The notes beneath the pieces are model-generated. The model ran no database searches and was not told the origin of the DNA. It worked only from the letters and a program-made list of their open reading frames with translations. Positions 54,285 through 62,426 of a stretch of DNA of 64,000 nucleotides are shown piece by piece; position 1 is the stretch's first letter; every line of letters begins with the position of its first letter. The position numbers and the translations under genes were made by a program. Source of the stretch: an uncultured Lactobacillus sp. Its GTDB lineage: Bacteria > Bacillota > Bacilli > Lactobacillales > Lactobacillaceae. The stretch lies in NCBI RefSeq assembly GCF_948948975.1, contig NZ_CARBVX010000010.1:1-64000 (forward strand), written 5' to 3'.

Positions 54285-55277
54285 ATGCGAGTATTAGTTA
54301 TCGGCGGAGCTGGTTACATTGGTTCTCACGCTGTTAGAAAATTAATTGAAGAAGGAAACGATGTTGTTGTCCTTGATTCTCTCTACACTGGTCACAGAAA
54401 AGCTGTCGACAAGAGAGCTAAGTTCTATCAAGGCGACATTGAGGATACTAATTTAGTAAGCAAAATCTTACGTGATGAAAATATTGACGCAGTAATGCAC
54501 TTTGCTGCTTACTCATTAGTTGGTGAATCAGTTAAGAAGCCTTTGAAATACTATGATAATAATGTTTCTGGAATGATTTCACTACTTCAAGCTATGGAAG
54601 ATGCTAAAGTTAAATATTTAGTCTTCTCTTCTAGTGCTGCTACTTACGGTATTCCCGAAAAATTACCAATTACTGAAGACACTCCATTAAATCCAATTAA
54701 CCCATATGGGGAAACTAAGATGATGATGGAAAAGATTATGCACTGGGCTGACAAGGCTAATGGCATTAAGTCAATCGCCCTTCGTTACTTCAATGTAGCT
54801 GGTGCTTCAAGTGATGGTTCAATCGGTGAAGATCACGGACCTGAAACTCACTTGATTCCTAACATTTTAAAGAGTGCTATTGCGGGCGATGGTAACTTCA
54901 CTATTTTTGGGGATGACTATAACACTAAAGATGGTACTAACGTCCGTGACTATGTTCAAGTTGAAGACCTAATTGATGCACATATCTTAGCTCTTAAGCA
55001 TGTAATGGACACTAATAAATCTGATGTCTTTAACTTAGGTACTGCCCAAGGATACTCTAACTTAGAAATTCTTGAAGCTGCTAAGAAAGTTACTGGTATC
55101 GACATTCCTTACACCATTGGTGCAAGAAGAGGCGGAGATCCTGACTCCTTAGTTGCTGACTCAAGCAAAGCTCGTAAAGTTTTAGGCTGGAAGCCAAAAC
55201 ATGAAGATGTTGATGACGTAATTGCTACTGCTTGGAACTGGCACAAGAGTCACCCAAAGGGTTACGAAGATAAATAA
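54285..55277 (+). CDS. galE: UDP-glucose 4-epimerase
   Basis: A 330-residue short-chain dehydrogenase-fold enzyme that interconverts UDP-glucose and UDP-galactose. NAD site VLVIGGAGYIGSHAVRKLIE at the N-terminus, catalytic Ser in FSSSAATYG, YxxxK in NPYGETKMMMEK, and the ALRYFNVAGA block. Codon use is strongly optimised compared with neighbours, as in highly expressed genes. AAAGGAG lies 10 nt before the ATG. Its product supplies galactose for cell-surface glycans such as those built by the glycosyltransferases in this window. Confidence 0.97.
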   Translation: MRVLVIGGAGYIGSHAVRKLIEEGNDVVVLDSLYTGHRKAVDKRAKFYQGDIEDTNLVSKILRDENIDAVMHFAAYSLVGESVKKPLKYYDNNVSGMISLLQAMEDAKVKYLVFSSSAATYGIPEKLPITEDTPLNPINPYGETKMMMEKIMHWADKANGIKSIALRYFNVAGASSDGSIGEDHGPETHLIPNILKSAIAGDGNFTIFGDDYNTKDGTNVRDYVQVEDLIDAHILALKHVMDTNKSDVFNLGTAQGYSNLEILEAAKKVTGIDIPYTIGARRGGDPDSLVADSSKARKVLGWKPKHEDVDDVIATAWNWHKSHPKGYEDK

Positions 55278-55282
55278 ATATT

Positions 55283-55319
55283 AAAAATCCATTCAATCAT
55301 CACGATTGAATGGATTTTT
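55283..55319. terminator. Bidirectional terminator between galE and the helicase gene
   Basis: A 16-bp stem (AAAAATCCATTCAATC and complement) with a 5-nt loop between converging genes; it touches the stop codon at 55319. Confidence 0.9.
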
Positions 55320-57541
55320 TATTGCAGTTTATTAACGCATTTTCTCATTTCTTCAATATCTAAAATACTGTAAGCAAATTCTTTTCTCACTAATTCATCG
55401 GGCAGATATTCATCATATTTATCAAATACTGGTACTTCATTTGGATAGACGAGCTCTAATGGGTCAAAATCCTTATTAGCTTCTTCTACTAAAATTTTTA
55501 AAAACTCTTCCTTACTTACGTCCATTGCAAATTGCATAAAATACGGACGACTAGAATTAAAACCACGCAAACCAACTCGCTTAGCACACTTAATTTTGAT
55601 TAATCTTTCTAAAGCTAAAAATGCATATGTACCTGTCCAAGGAAAGAGACACCACATTTTTCCACCTAAGTTAATTAAGTTACTTTCTAGCATCCCTGAA
55701 GTTTTAGCAGTATCACGTACTTCTTTAAGACGCGCAATAGCATGTTTCATTAAATATGGGTATTGTTTTTTCTCGGTTAAAATTTTATTCATTCTTTGCA
55801 AAATATCAGGCTGAATATCTCCTGCAACATCCCCAAAATATGCCGGAATACGTCCCTTAACAGGATGGCAATAGACTTGATGTCGCTTACGATCTACATC
55901 CTCTACTACCCAAACACGACCCGCTATCGCTATTTTATCTCCAACCGGCGGTGGTTTAACAATAGTTCCCAGCTCTTCTGACTCTGACTTAACAGCATAT
56001 TCTTCATTTTCTTGAAAAACAGCATAAAACTTAAAATTATTAACTACACGCTCACCGCTTACACCTACAATTAGACCATCATTTTCAGTTTGCTGAATAT
56101 GATCTTCTTTAATTAGGTGTCTAAGTAATACTCGATAATCATCTTGACTAACATTCCGAAAATAATGCAGTGTCAATACTCGCGAAGCTAGCTCTGCAGG
56201 CGTCATTTCACCATTCGAAGCTAAGGTAGACATTGTCTGATGATAGAGCAAACTATACGGTAAACGATTTGGTTCAGGAGGTTCTACCCATCTTTCTTCT
56301 AGATACAGTTGAACTAAAGCGATTCCTTGTAATAAAGACCATGGAATAATCTCAGGAAGCATAGCACGGGACTCAGGATGTGATTCACGCATTACAAACC
56401 ACATTTCCGAAGGATTGCCTCTACGTCCTGTCCTTCCCATTCTTTGTAAAAAGCCAGATACAGTGAATGGCGCATCAATCTGAAAGGCACGCTCCAATTT
56501 TCCAATATCGATACCTAATTCAAGTGTGGCAGTAGCACAAGTAGTCATCAAAGAGTCTTCATCTTTCATTTCTGCCTCCGCTGTTTGCCGATAAGCAGCA
56601 GACAGATTACCATGATGAATTAAAAAACGATCTGGCTCATGTTTTACTTCACAGTACTGCCTCAATACCTGACAAACTGCTTCACACTCTTCACGGCTAT
56701 TAGTAAAGACTAAGCATTTTTTGCCGCGTGTATGTTCAAAAATATAAGCCATTGATGGATCAGCTGTGTTTGGAGCTTGGTCACTTTTTTCATCTAAAAC
56801 TGGTTGAGTGGGATCAAAGTCATTACTATCAGCCTGTGGGCCATTATCATAAAAGTGTTCCATTGATAGCCGCCAAACTTGCCCGCTTCCTTCTCCTTTA
56901 GGAGCTCTAGTTTTACGTTTAGAACCAGCACCTAAAAATGCAGCAGCAGATTTTGTATCACCAATTGTTGCAGAAAGTCCAATCCGACGAGGATCAACGC
57001 CCGCCATTTTAGATAATCTCTCGATTAAACAAAAAGTTTGCCCTCCACGGTCAGATCTTAAAAAAGAATGTAATTCATCAATCACAATATATCTCAGATC
57101 ATGAAACAAGTTGGGAATATCCATATGTTTATTAATCATCAATGACTCTAAAGATTCTGGTGTAATTTGTAGAATGCCAGAGGGATGTTTAAGTAATTTT
57201 CTCTTTTGTGTCTGAGTCACTTCGCCATGCCAACGCCATACAGGAATATCAACATCTTGGCAAAGTTCATTTAACCGTTCATATTGATCATTAATTAAAG
57301 CTTTTAGTGGGGAAATATATAATACACCCACTGATTGAGGAGGATTTTCATAGAGATCAGTTAAAATTGGAAAAAATGCAGCTTCAGTCTTACCGGAAGC
57401 AGTCGAAGCAGCTAACAAGATATTATCTTGACTATTAAAAATAGTTTCTGCTGCTCCAACTTGAATAGAACGGAGATTTTTCCAACCATGTTCATAAATA
57501 TAATCTTGAATAAAGGAAGCAAAACGTGTAAAAATATCCAT
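55319..57541 (-). CDS. brxHI: Lhr/BrxHI-type superfamily 2 helicase
   Basis: A 740-residue DEAD/DEAH-type helicase. Motif I LLAASTASGKTEAAFFPIL near residue 45, motif II VIDELHSFLRSDRGGQ near 155, SAT motif GLSATIGD near 200, and the C-terminal helicase block with FTNSREECEAVCQVL, TATLELGIDIG and FLQRMGRTGRRG. About 300 further residues follow, as in Lhr-core proteins. It lies 7 bp after the BrxD-like gene in an operon with a TerB-N protein. A similar helicase (BrxHI) accompanies BrxD in type II BREX. No methylase or phosphatase gene is present. Role in phage or plasmid defence is inference. Confidence 0.82.
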   Translation of the reverse strand: MDIFTRFASFIQDYIYEHGWKNLRSIQVGAAETIFNSQDNILLAASTASGKTEAAFFPILTDLYENPPQSVGVLYISPLKALINDQYERLNELCQDVDIPVWRWHGEVTQTQKRKLLKHPSGILQITPESLESLMINKHMDIPNLFHDLRYIVIDELHSFLRSDRGGQTFCLIERLSKMAGVDPRRIGLSATIGDTKSAAAFLGAGSKRKTRAPKGEGSGQVWRLSMEHFYDNGPQADSNDFDPTQPVLDEKSDQAPNTADPSMAYIFEHTRGKKCLVFTNSREECEAVCQVLRQYCEVKHEPDRFLIHHGNLSAAYRQTAEAEMKDEDSLMTTCATATLELGIDIGKLERAFQIDAPFTVSGFLQRMGRTGRRGNPSEMWFVMRESHPESRAMLPEIIPWSLLQGIALVQLYLEERWVEPPEPNRLPYSLLYHQTMSTLASNGEMTPAELASRVLTLHYFRNVSQDDYRVLLRHLIKEDHIQQTENDGLIVGVSGERVVNNFKFYAVFQENEEYAVKSESEELGTIVKPPPVGDKIAIAGRVWVVEDVDRKRHQVYCHPVKGRIPAYFGDVAGDIQPDILQRMNKILTEKKQYPYLMKHAIARLKEVRDTAKTSGMLESNLINLGGKMWCLFPWTGTYAFLALERLIKIKCAKRVGLRGFNSSRPYFMQFAMDVSKEEFLKILVEEANKDFDPLELVYPNEVPVFDKYDEYLPDELVRKEFAYSILDIEEMRKCVNKLQ

Positions 57542-57548
57542 TTTTCAC

Positions 57549-58883
57549 TCAAATTCTAAACTCAGCAAAATCATCAGACTTTTCATTAGAAACTGCCTCT
57601 GATTCCGCATAAGAAAACTTATCAGAATTAAGTAAGTTTTCAATATCAGTTTCTGGATTTTGCCATACAATATCTAATAATTCAATAAAATCACGGATAA
57701 TCTCACGTGGCGTAATATTTGTTGATGCTCCCACACGTGAATATTCAATTTTTATGAACTTTTGTAAATCATCTTCTGTAATTGCTTTTTCATACCCATA
57801 TAGATTAGCATGCATCTCTGCAAGTTTTTCAGTTAAAACAAGCATTTCTTCTGGAGTAAGGGGATCAAGCTTAATAACAGGTGCATACATATCTCGATTC
57901 CCGGCTTCAGAAAATTTTCCACTAGCAAGACGTGAGCGCAATGCTTCATATGAATATACTCCGCGTCTCTTATCTTCAATTGCCTGCGGGGTTCCACCCA
58001 TAATAATTCCAAGATACTTCGACTTTCCTTGTAAGGCATCGTTGTACATTGTTAATATCTTTTCATAGTTATATTGGCGGCTAATACTATTTGGGATTTT
58101 ATAGATGTTGACCAATTCATCAATCATAATCATCAAGCCCGCATATCCAGCTTGTCTAAAGAATGATGCGAATAATTTTAAGTACTCATACCAATCATCA
58201 TCAGATATTACAATATCGACTCCTAATTCTTTCTTAGCCTGTGTTTTATTGGCATATTCACCTCTAAACCACTTAACAACTTTTGCTTTTGTTTTCTCAT
58301 CATCCTTGATATAGGCTTGATAATACATTTCAAGTAACTTTGCAAAATCAAACCCGTGCACTAATTCAGAAAGATTAGAAATTACTGCATAAATTTTCTT
58401 ATTAACTGCATCTTCAAAGGCCGGAGCATCATCATTTAATCCTGTCTCTGATCTAACTTGCATTTGAACCGAATTAATCCAGCGATCCAAAATTAAGGTT
58501 AATGCTCCACCTTCAGGTCTAGTTTTGGTGGAAAGGTTTTGAATTAGTTCTCGATAAGTTGCTAATCCTTGCCCTTTTCCACCCTGTAGCCGTCTTTCTG
58601 GCGATAAATCACCATCAACCACAACAAAATTTTTATCCATTACATAATTTCTAATAGTTTGAAGTAAAAAACTCTTTCCCGAGCCATACCGACCTACTAT
58701 AAATCTAAAAGAAGCTCCTCCGTCTTTGATTAGCTCTACATCATGTAACAAAGCTTCAACTTCGGCTTTTCTTCCAACAGTAATGTATGGTAATCCGATT
58801 CTAGGTACTACCCCACCTTTTAAAGAATTTAAAATAGTTTGAGCTATTCTTTTAGGCACTTTTCTATTTTTATTAATAGCCAT
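57549..58883 (-). CDS. brxD: BrxD-like P-loop ATPase (DUF2791)
   Basis: A 444-residue ATPase. It begins KVPKRIAQTILNSLKGGVVP and IGLPYITVGRKAEVEAL, has Walker A FIVGRYGSGKSFLLQTIRNY near residues 62-81, then FVVVDGDLSPERRLQG, and Walker B GLMIMIDELVNIYK near 245, followed by IIMGGTPQAIEDKRRGVYSY. These are the marks of the DUF2791/BrxD family found in BREX and related clusters. It starts 3 bp after the TerB-N gene and ends 7 bp before the helicase gene, so the three are one unit. The ribosome site is GAAAGGAA. Confidence 0.83.
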   Translation of the reverse strand: MAINKNRKVPKRIAQTILNSLKGGVVPRIGLPYITVGRKAEVEALLHDVELIKDGGASFRFIVGRYGSGKSFLLQTIRNYVMDKNFVVVDGDLSPERRLQGGKGQGLATYRELIQNLSTKTRPEGGALTLILDRWINSVQMQVRSETGLNDDAPAFEDAVNKKIYAVISNLSELVHGFDFAKLLEMYYQAYIKDDEKTKAKVVKWFRGEYANKTQAKKELGVDIVISDDDWYEYLKLFASFFRQAGYAGLMIMIDELVNIYKIPNSISRQYNYEKILTMYNDALQGKSKYLGIIMGGTPQAIEDKRRGVYSYEALRSRLASGKFSEAGNRDMYAPVIKLDPLTPEEMLVLTEKLAEMHANLYGYEKAITEDDLQKFIKIEYSRVGASTNITPREIIRDFIELLDIVWQNPETDIENLLNSDKFSYAESEAVSNEKSDDFAEFRI

Positions 58884-58886
58884 ACT

Positions 58887-60770
58887 TTAGTTTGTTCCTT
58901 TCAAAAACATATCCTCTAGATCTTCTTGGTAATCTTCAATTACTGTAGGTATATCATTTATAAACTCAATGACATTATCACCAAATTCATCAAAAAGTTT
59001 TTCATTTATGTTATCAATTATAACGGCAGCCATTAAATGATGCTCTTTAAGATATTTGTTTAGGTCTTTTCCCTTTAAAAGCAAAATTATGGTGGACATC
59101 TCTTCTGAGCTCAACCCATAGTCTTCCTGTTCATTATCTACAATAGCTTCTTCAAGTTGTTCCTTTTCTTCTTGCTCAGCTTGAAGTTCTTCTTCAGTCA
59201 ATAAACTGTCTCGTGTTCCCGCTGCATCCTCTCGAATTGTAGATAACTGTGACAAGTTAAATTCAATTTTAGGCTGTTTTAATTTTTGTTCCTCTATTCG
59301 ATACTCTTCAATTCCATCCTTAATAGCTTTAAGATAATGTTTCTCTATTTTTCTAGGTTTTAAATTTCGTCCCAAATTAAAACGTAATCTTATTTCGCGA
59401 TCTACTTCATGCAAAAAATTACCCATAATACTTTTTTGACCAGTCAGTCCCCAGTAAGACTCACAGTACCAGGTATCTTTTTCTTTATCATAAAAATATT
59501 TTCTAATTTGATCAATTTCATAGCTAGTTGTTTGTGGCTCTAGCTCATGATTAAATACAGCAGCTGAAAATAGTTGAATTGTCATCTGATTCTTATAAGC
59601 AACATAACTAGTAAAAAAATCAAATCCATCATTACGTAAATCTAAAATTTTGTGCCAAATTAGAACTAAAAGATATTCAAATTTTTCTATACTCTTTTTA
59701 TATAAGGGGCAATTGCAAATCTTATAATTAGATAACTTGATTAAGTTTTCTGCAACTTCGTGACTAGAAAATTGATCTGGATATAGCAAACGTTCATACT
59801 TTTTATCATTATCTTGTTCTTTAACAAAAAACGTATTATTTGCTTTATTTATATTATAGAAAACAATATAATCACGAATCCATCTTTCAAGATAAGCTCC
59901 TATCTCCGGTGAAAATCTTTGCGCATAATTTTTATTAAAGTTAATTAACTTATCTAATCCTTCTTCTGGATCCTTAATTCCAATCCCGTTTAGTAATTCA
60001 TACAAATAAATGTAGGCATATGAATCTGAAATTTTCTCATAAATATTTTGTCTAATTTTAGTACGCCAAGTAAAATACGTTCTTGCTTGCCCCACTGTTA
60101 AGTCATGGTAAGTTGGATAATATCGTAAGAAAGATTGGCGTCCTTCATAGTCATCTTCGTATGAAGCCATTAATTTACCCTGTAAATAAAAATTTTTTTC
60201 TCTACGAATAAATCCTGGTAAAGAATATTGATAAGACTCAATCATATTTTTTATTTCTTTAGGAACAAACCGGGTATCTTCAAAATTCAAATTAATTTTT
60301 TCTTCTGTAGAGTTTGTTTCTTCTCGAGGTGTACTAGAAGATCTTTTCCAATTTTTAAAGTCTAATTTTTGCTCATGATAGACACTTTCTTCACCATTTT
60401 TAATAGGATCATCGGAAATATAAATTAATTTTTCGGGATTAGGACGTTTATTGGACATAAGAGCGATTTTAAAAGCATATTCCAACGCTTTTTTTATTTT
60501 TTGATTACTTAACCCTAAGCTAACTTCAACCCACTTAGCTTCTTTTATTAAGGATGAAGCTGAAAAGCCGGGTAAGTCTTTAATTGTTCCTGCAAAATCT
60601 CCGCAATTAATATTTAAACTTTTATTTCTAGGATCTAAATTTAAAAGAGCAAACCAATTTTTAGTAATCGGTGAACTAAAAGCTACCAAATTAGGATTGT
60701 CTTTAACTTCACTAATACTGTTTTTTCCAAAATGTCGTATAGCATAACTTAATAATTCATCGGTATTCAT
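58887..60770 (-). CDS. TerB-N/TerB-C domain protein of the BREX-like module
   Basis: A 627-residue protein without signal peptide. The first 150 residues look like a separate domain. The middle carries DYEGRQSFLRYYPTYHDLTV, QARTYFTWRTKIRQNIYEKI and SDSYAYIYLYELLNGIGIKD, the hallmark of the TerB_N domain. The last 150 residues, with an acidic helical region (EEELQAEQEEKEQLEEAI) and a final helical TerB_C-like part, close the protein. Such proteins come from the tellurite/stress and phage-conflict gene networks. The ATG at 60770 was chosen since AAAGGAG lies 7 nt upstream; the longer frame from 60791 overlaps that site. It is the first gene of the three-gene operon. Confidence 0.83.
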   Translation of the reverse strand: MNTDELLSYAIRHFGKNSISEVKDNPNLVAFSSPITKNWFALLNLDPRNKSLNINCGDFAGTIKDLPGFSASSLIKEAKWVEVSLGLSNQKIKKALEYAFKIALMSNKRPNPEKLIYISDDPIKNGEESVYHEQKLDFKNWKRSSSTPREETNSTEEKINLNFEDTRFVPKEIKNMIESYQYSLPGFIRREKNFYLQGKLMASYEDDYEGRQSFLRYYPTYHDLTVGQARTYFTWRTKIRQNIYEKISDSYAYIYLYELLNGIGIKDPEEGLDKLINFNKNYAQRFSPEIGAYLERWIRDYIVFYNINKANNTFFVKEQDNDKKYERLLYPDQFSSHEVAENLIKLSNYKICNCPLYKKSIEKFEYLLVLIWHKILDLRNDGFDFFTSYVAYKNQMTIQLFSAAVFNHELEPQTTSYEIDQIRKYFYDKEKDTWYCESYWGLTGQKSIMGNFLHEVDREIRLRFNLGRNLKPRKIEKHYLKAIKDGIEEYRIEEQKLKQPKIEFNLSQLSTIREDAAGTRDSLLTEEELQAEQEEKEQLEEAIVDNEQEDYGLSSEEMSTIILLLKGKDLNKYLKEHHLMAAVIIDNINEKLFDEFGDNVIEFINDIPTVIEDYQEDLEDMFLKGTN

Positions 60771-60882
60771 GGCCCCGCTCCTTTCGAACATATATTCTAC
60801 TATATTTTTATTTATCTAGCCACGAAGGTACAATAAAAAAACGCTTAAACTATAATGATTTCAACGCCTTTAAATAGATTCA

Positions 60883-61658
60883 TTATTTTACTTGGTTAAT
60901 AACATTAATTCCATTTAAGCTGCGAGGATAGCCAATAAATGGAACATTAGCTAAAACAACTTTAGTTAAAAATTGTTGATCATTCCCTAGACCTACATTA
61001 GCTTTTGCGTGAGCCAACAATTGTGATTCACATCCTCCTTGAGCAGCTAAGTAACAAAAAGTTACCATTTCTCTCTCTTTATCATCTAGGCCATTTCGGG
61101 TGTAATAATCTCCAAAGCAATTATTAACCACTTATTAATAGTTCCTTTTTTAACAAAATCTTTCATTTGTGATCCAAATAATCTAATTTGAGTTTCTTCA
61201 CCTTTTTCAAGACGATTTTTCATAGTAGCGGTAGCTTGACTAGGTAATGGCAATTTAATACCACGATTGAGCAAAACTTGATTTGTTGCTTCAAAAAATG
61301 GTATCACACGTCCCAATCCTAAATAATCAACTGCTTGATAGATTACTTCTTTTGCTTCAACCGGACTTACTCCATTATCAAGAGCAACTGGAAGCATTAA
61401 ACGATATTCTTCTAGGCCCTGCATCCCTAACAAATAGGCTAAATTAGATAATAATTTTATTTTATTTGGTAAGTCTATATCATCTTGTACTTCCTCAAAA
61501 GTAAAATGACTAATTCTTTCCCAACCTTCAGGATCATTTGCCTTTAAAACTACTTTATATGCATGCAAAAACATACTATTAAAGCATAGATTTATAAATA
61601 ACATTATAGTAACTAGTGTTATCATTTTATCTAATATGTTCACATATATATTTATCAA
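60883..61658 (-). pseudogene. Frameshifted carboxymuconolactone decarboxylase-family gene
   Basis: Two frames join into one protein. The upstream piece holds WERISHFTFEEVQDDIDLPN, KEVIYQAVDYLGLGRVIPFF and LEKGEETQIRLFG. Near 61130 the frame slips; the second frame continues NNCFGDYYTRNGLDDKEREM and FCYLAAQGGCESQLLAHAKA. The Cys-containing second half is normal for the family (peroxidase or decarboxylase-like). The N-terminus before MFLHAYKVV is unusual and lacks a ribosome site, so the beginning is probably damaged too. It borders the BREX-like module. Confidence 0.8.
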
Positions 61659-61711
61659 ACCATTAGTTATTTCAAACCTATACGCTTTTTTTATAAAATA
61701 ACATCTTTTTC

Positions 61712-61740
61712 TTGAAACTATAAGTATTAAATTTTATAGT
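61712..61740 (+). promoter_or_regulatory. Promoter of the small charged-protein gene
   Basis: TTGAAA (61712-61717) and TATAGT (61735-61740) are 17 nt apart, 45 nt before the ATG at 61785, with AGGAGG 9 nt before the ATG. Confidence 0.65.
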
Positions 61741-61784
61741 AAAGATGATTAAGTTAATAGAAAGATTTCAGGAGGTATATTGTT

Positions 61785-62210
61785 ATGACAGATTATGCAA
61801 AAAGAGAAATGAAAGCATTAGACAGAATTGCTAAGAAGATTTCAGATGCAGAAAGTCACTTAACAAAGATTGAAGATAGTATTGATGATAAGAAACATCG
61901 CACCGCTCAACATGAAACAATTAAGGATATTAAATCAATTCTTAAGCACGCAAGAAAAGTCGACAAAGACGAAGACAAAATCGAAGAGTTCAAAGGTGAA
62001 GGTCCTAAAGATTCAACCGAAAACCACTACGTCTATGAAGAAGAAGAAGAACCTGTTATCAACGATCTAAAGAAGGACTTCGCAGAATTAGATGACAAAC
62101 TTGCTAAGTTAAATGACTTCAACGGTGGAGATATTGATGCTTTCAGAACTGAACACCACTATCTTGAAAAGGCTCAAGACATCTTGAAGAAAGCCGGCAA
62201 ATTAAATTAG
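61785..62210 (+). CDS. Small highly charged helical protein, function unknown
   Basis: A 141-residue soluble protein, rich in Lys, Glu and Asp (about half of all residues), predicted almost wholly helical with coiled-coil-like stretches (ALDRIAKKISDAESHLTKIE, FAELDDKLAKLNDFNGGDID). A stretch of five Glu (YEEEEEP) sits in the middle. No family was recognised. It has a strong promoter, a perfect AGGAGG and codons typical of well-expressed genes, so it is probably abundant. It is transcribed alone and followed by a terminator. Confidence 0.85.
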   Translation: MTDYAKREMKALDRIAKKISDAESHLTKIEDSIDDKKHRTAQHETIKDIKSILKHARKVDKDEDKIEEFKGEGPKDSTENHYVYEEEEEPVINDLKKDFAELDDKLAKLNDFNGGDIDAFRTEHHYLEKAQDILKKAGKLN

Positions 62211-62280
62211 TCTAATTTACAGTAATATTTTAATTTACATACATACTCTGAACCTTATAATTTTTCATAAGATCCACATT

Positions 62281-62324
62281 AAAAGGAATACAAAATCATA
62301 ATTTGATAATGTATTCCTTTTTTA
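62281..62324 (+). terminator. Terminator after the small charged-protein gene
   Basis: AAAAGGAATACA/TGTATTCCTTTTTT stem with an AT-rich loop and a T run on the plus strand. Confidence 0.8.
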
Positions 62325-62351
62325 TTTTTCAAAAATTAATCTAGTCTAACT

Positions 62352-62383
62352 AAAAAGGGAGGCAATACATTGCTTCCCTTTTT
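62352..62383 (-). terminator. Terminator after adhE
   Basis: AAAAAGGGAGGCAA/TTGCTTCCCTTTTT imperfect stem with a short loop, about 45 bp past the adhE stop, T run on the minus strand. Confidence 0.8.
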
Positions 62384-62426
62384 ACGTGCGAATTCATATT
62401 AATATTTTAAGAGAGATACGAAAAAA

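Noticed and set aside
55319..60770. Complete BREX system
   Set aside because: No PglX-type methylase, PglZ phosphatase, BrxA/B/L or PglW gene was found; only BrxD- and BrxHI-like parts with a TerB protein.
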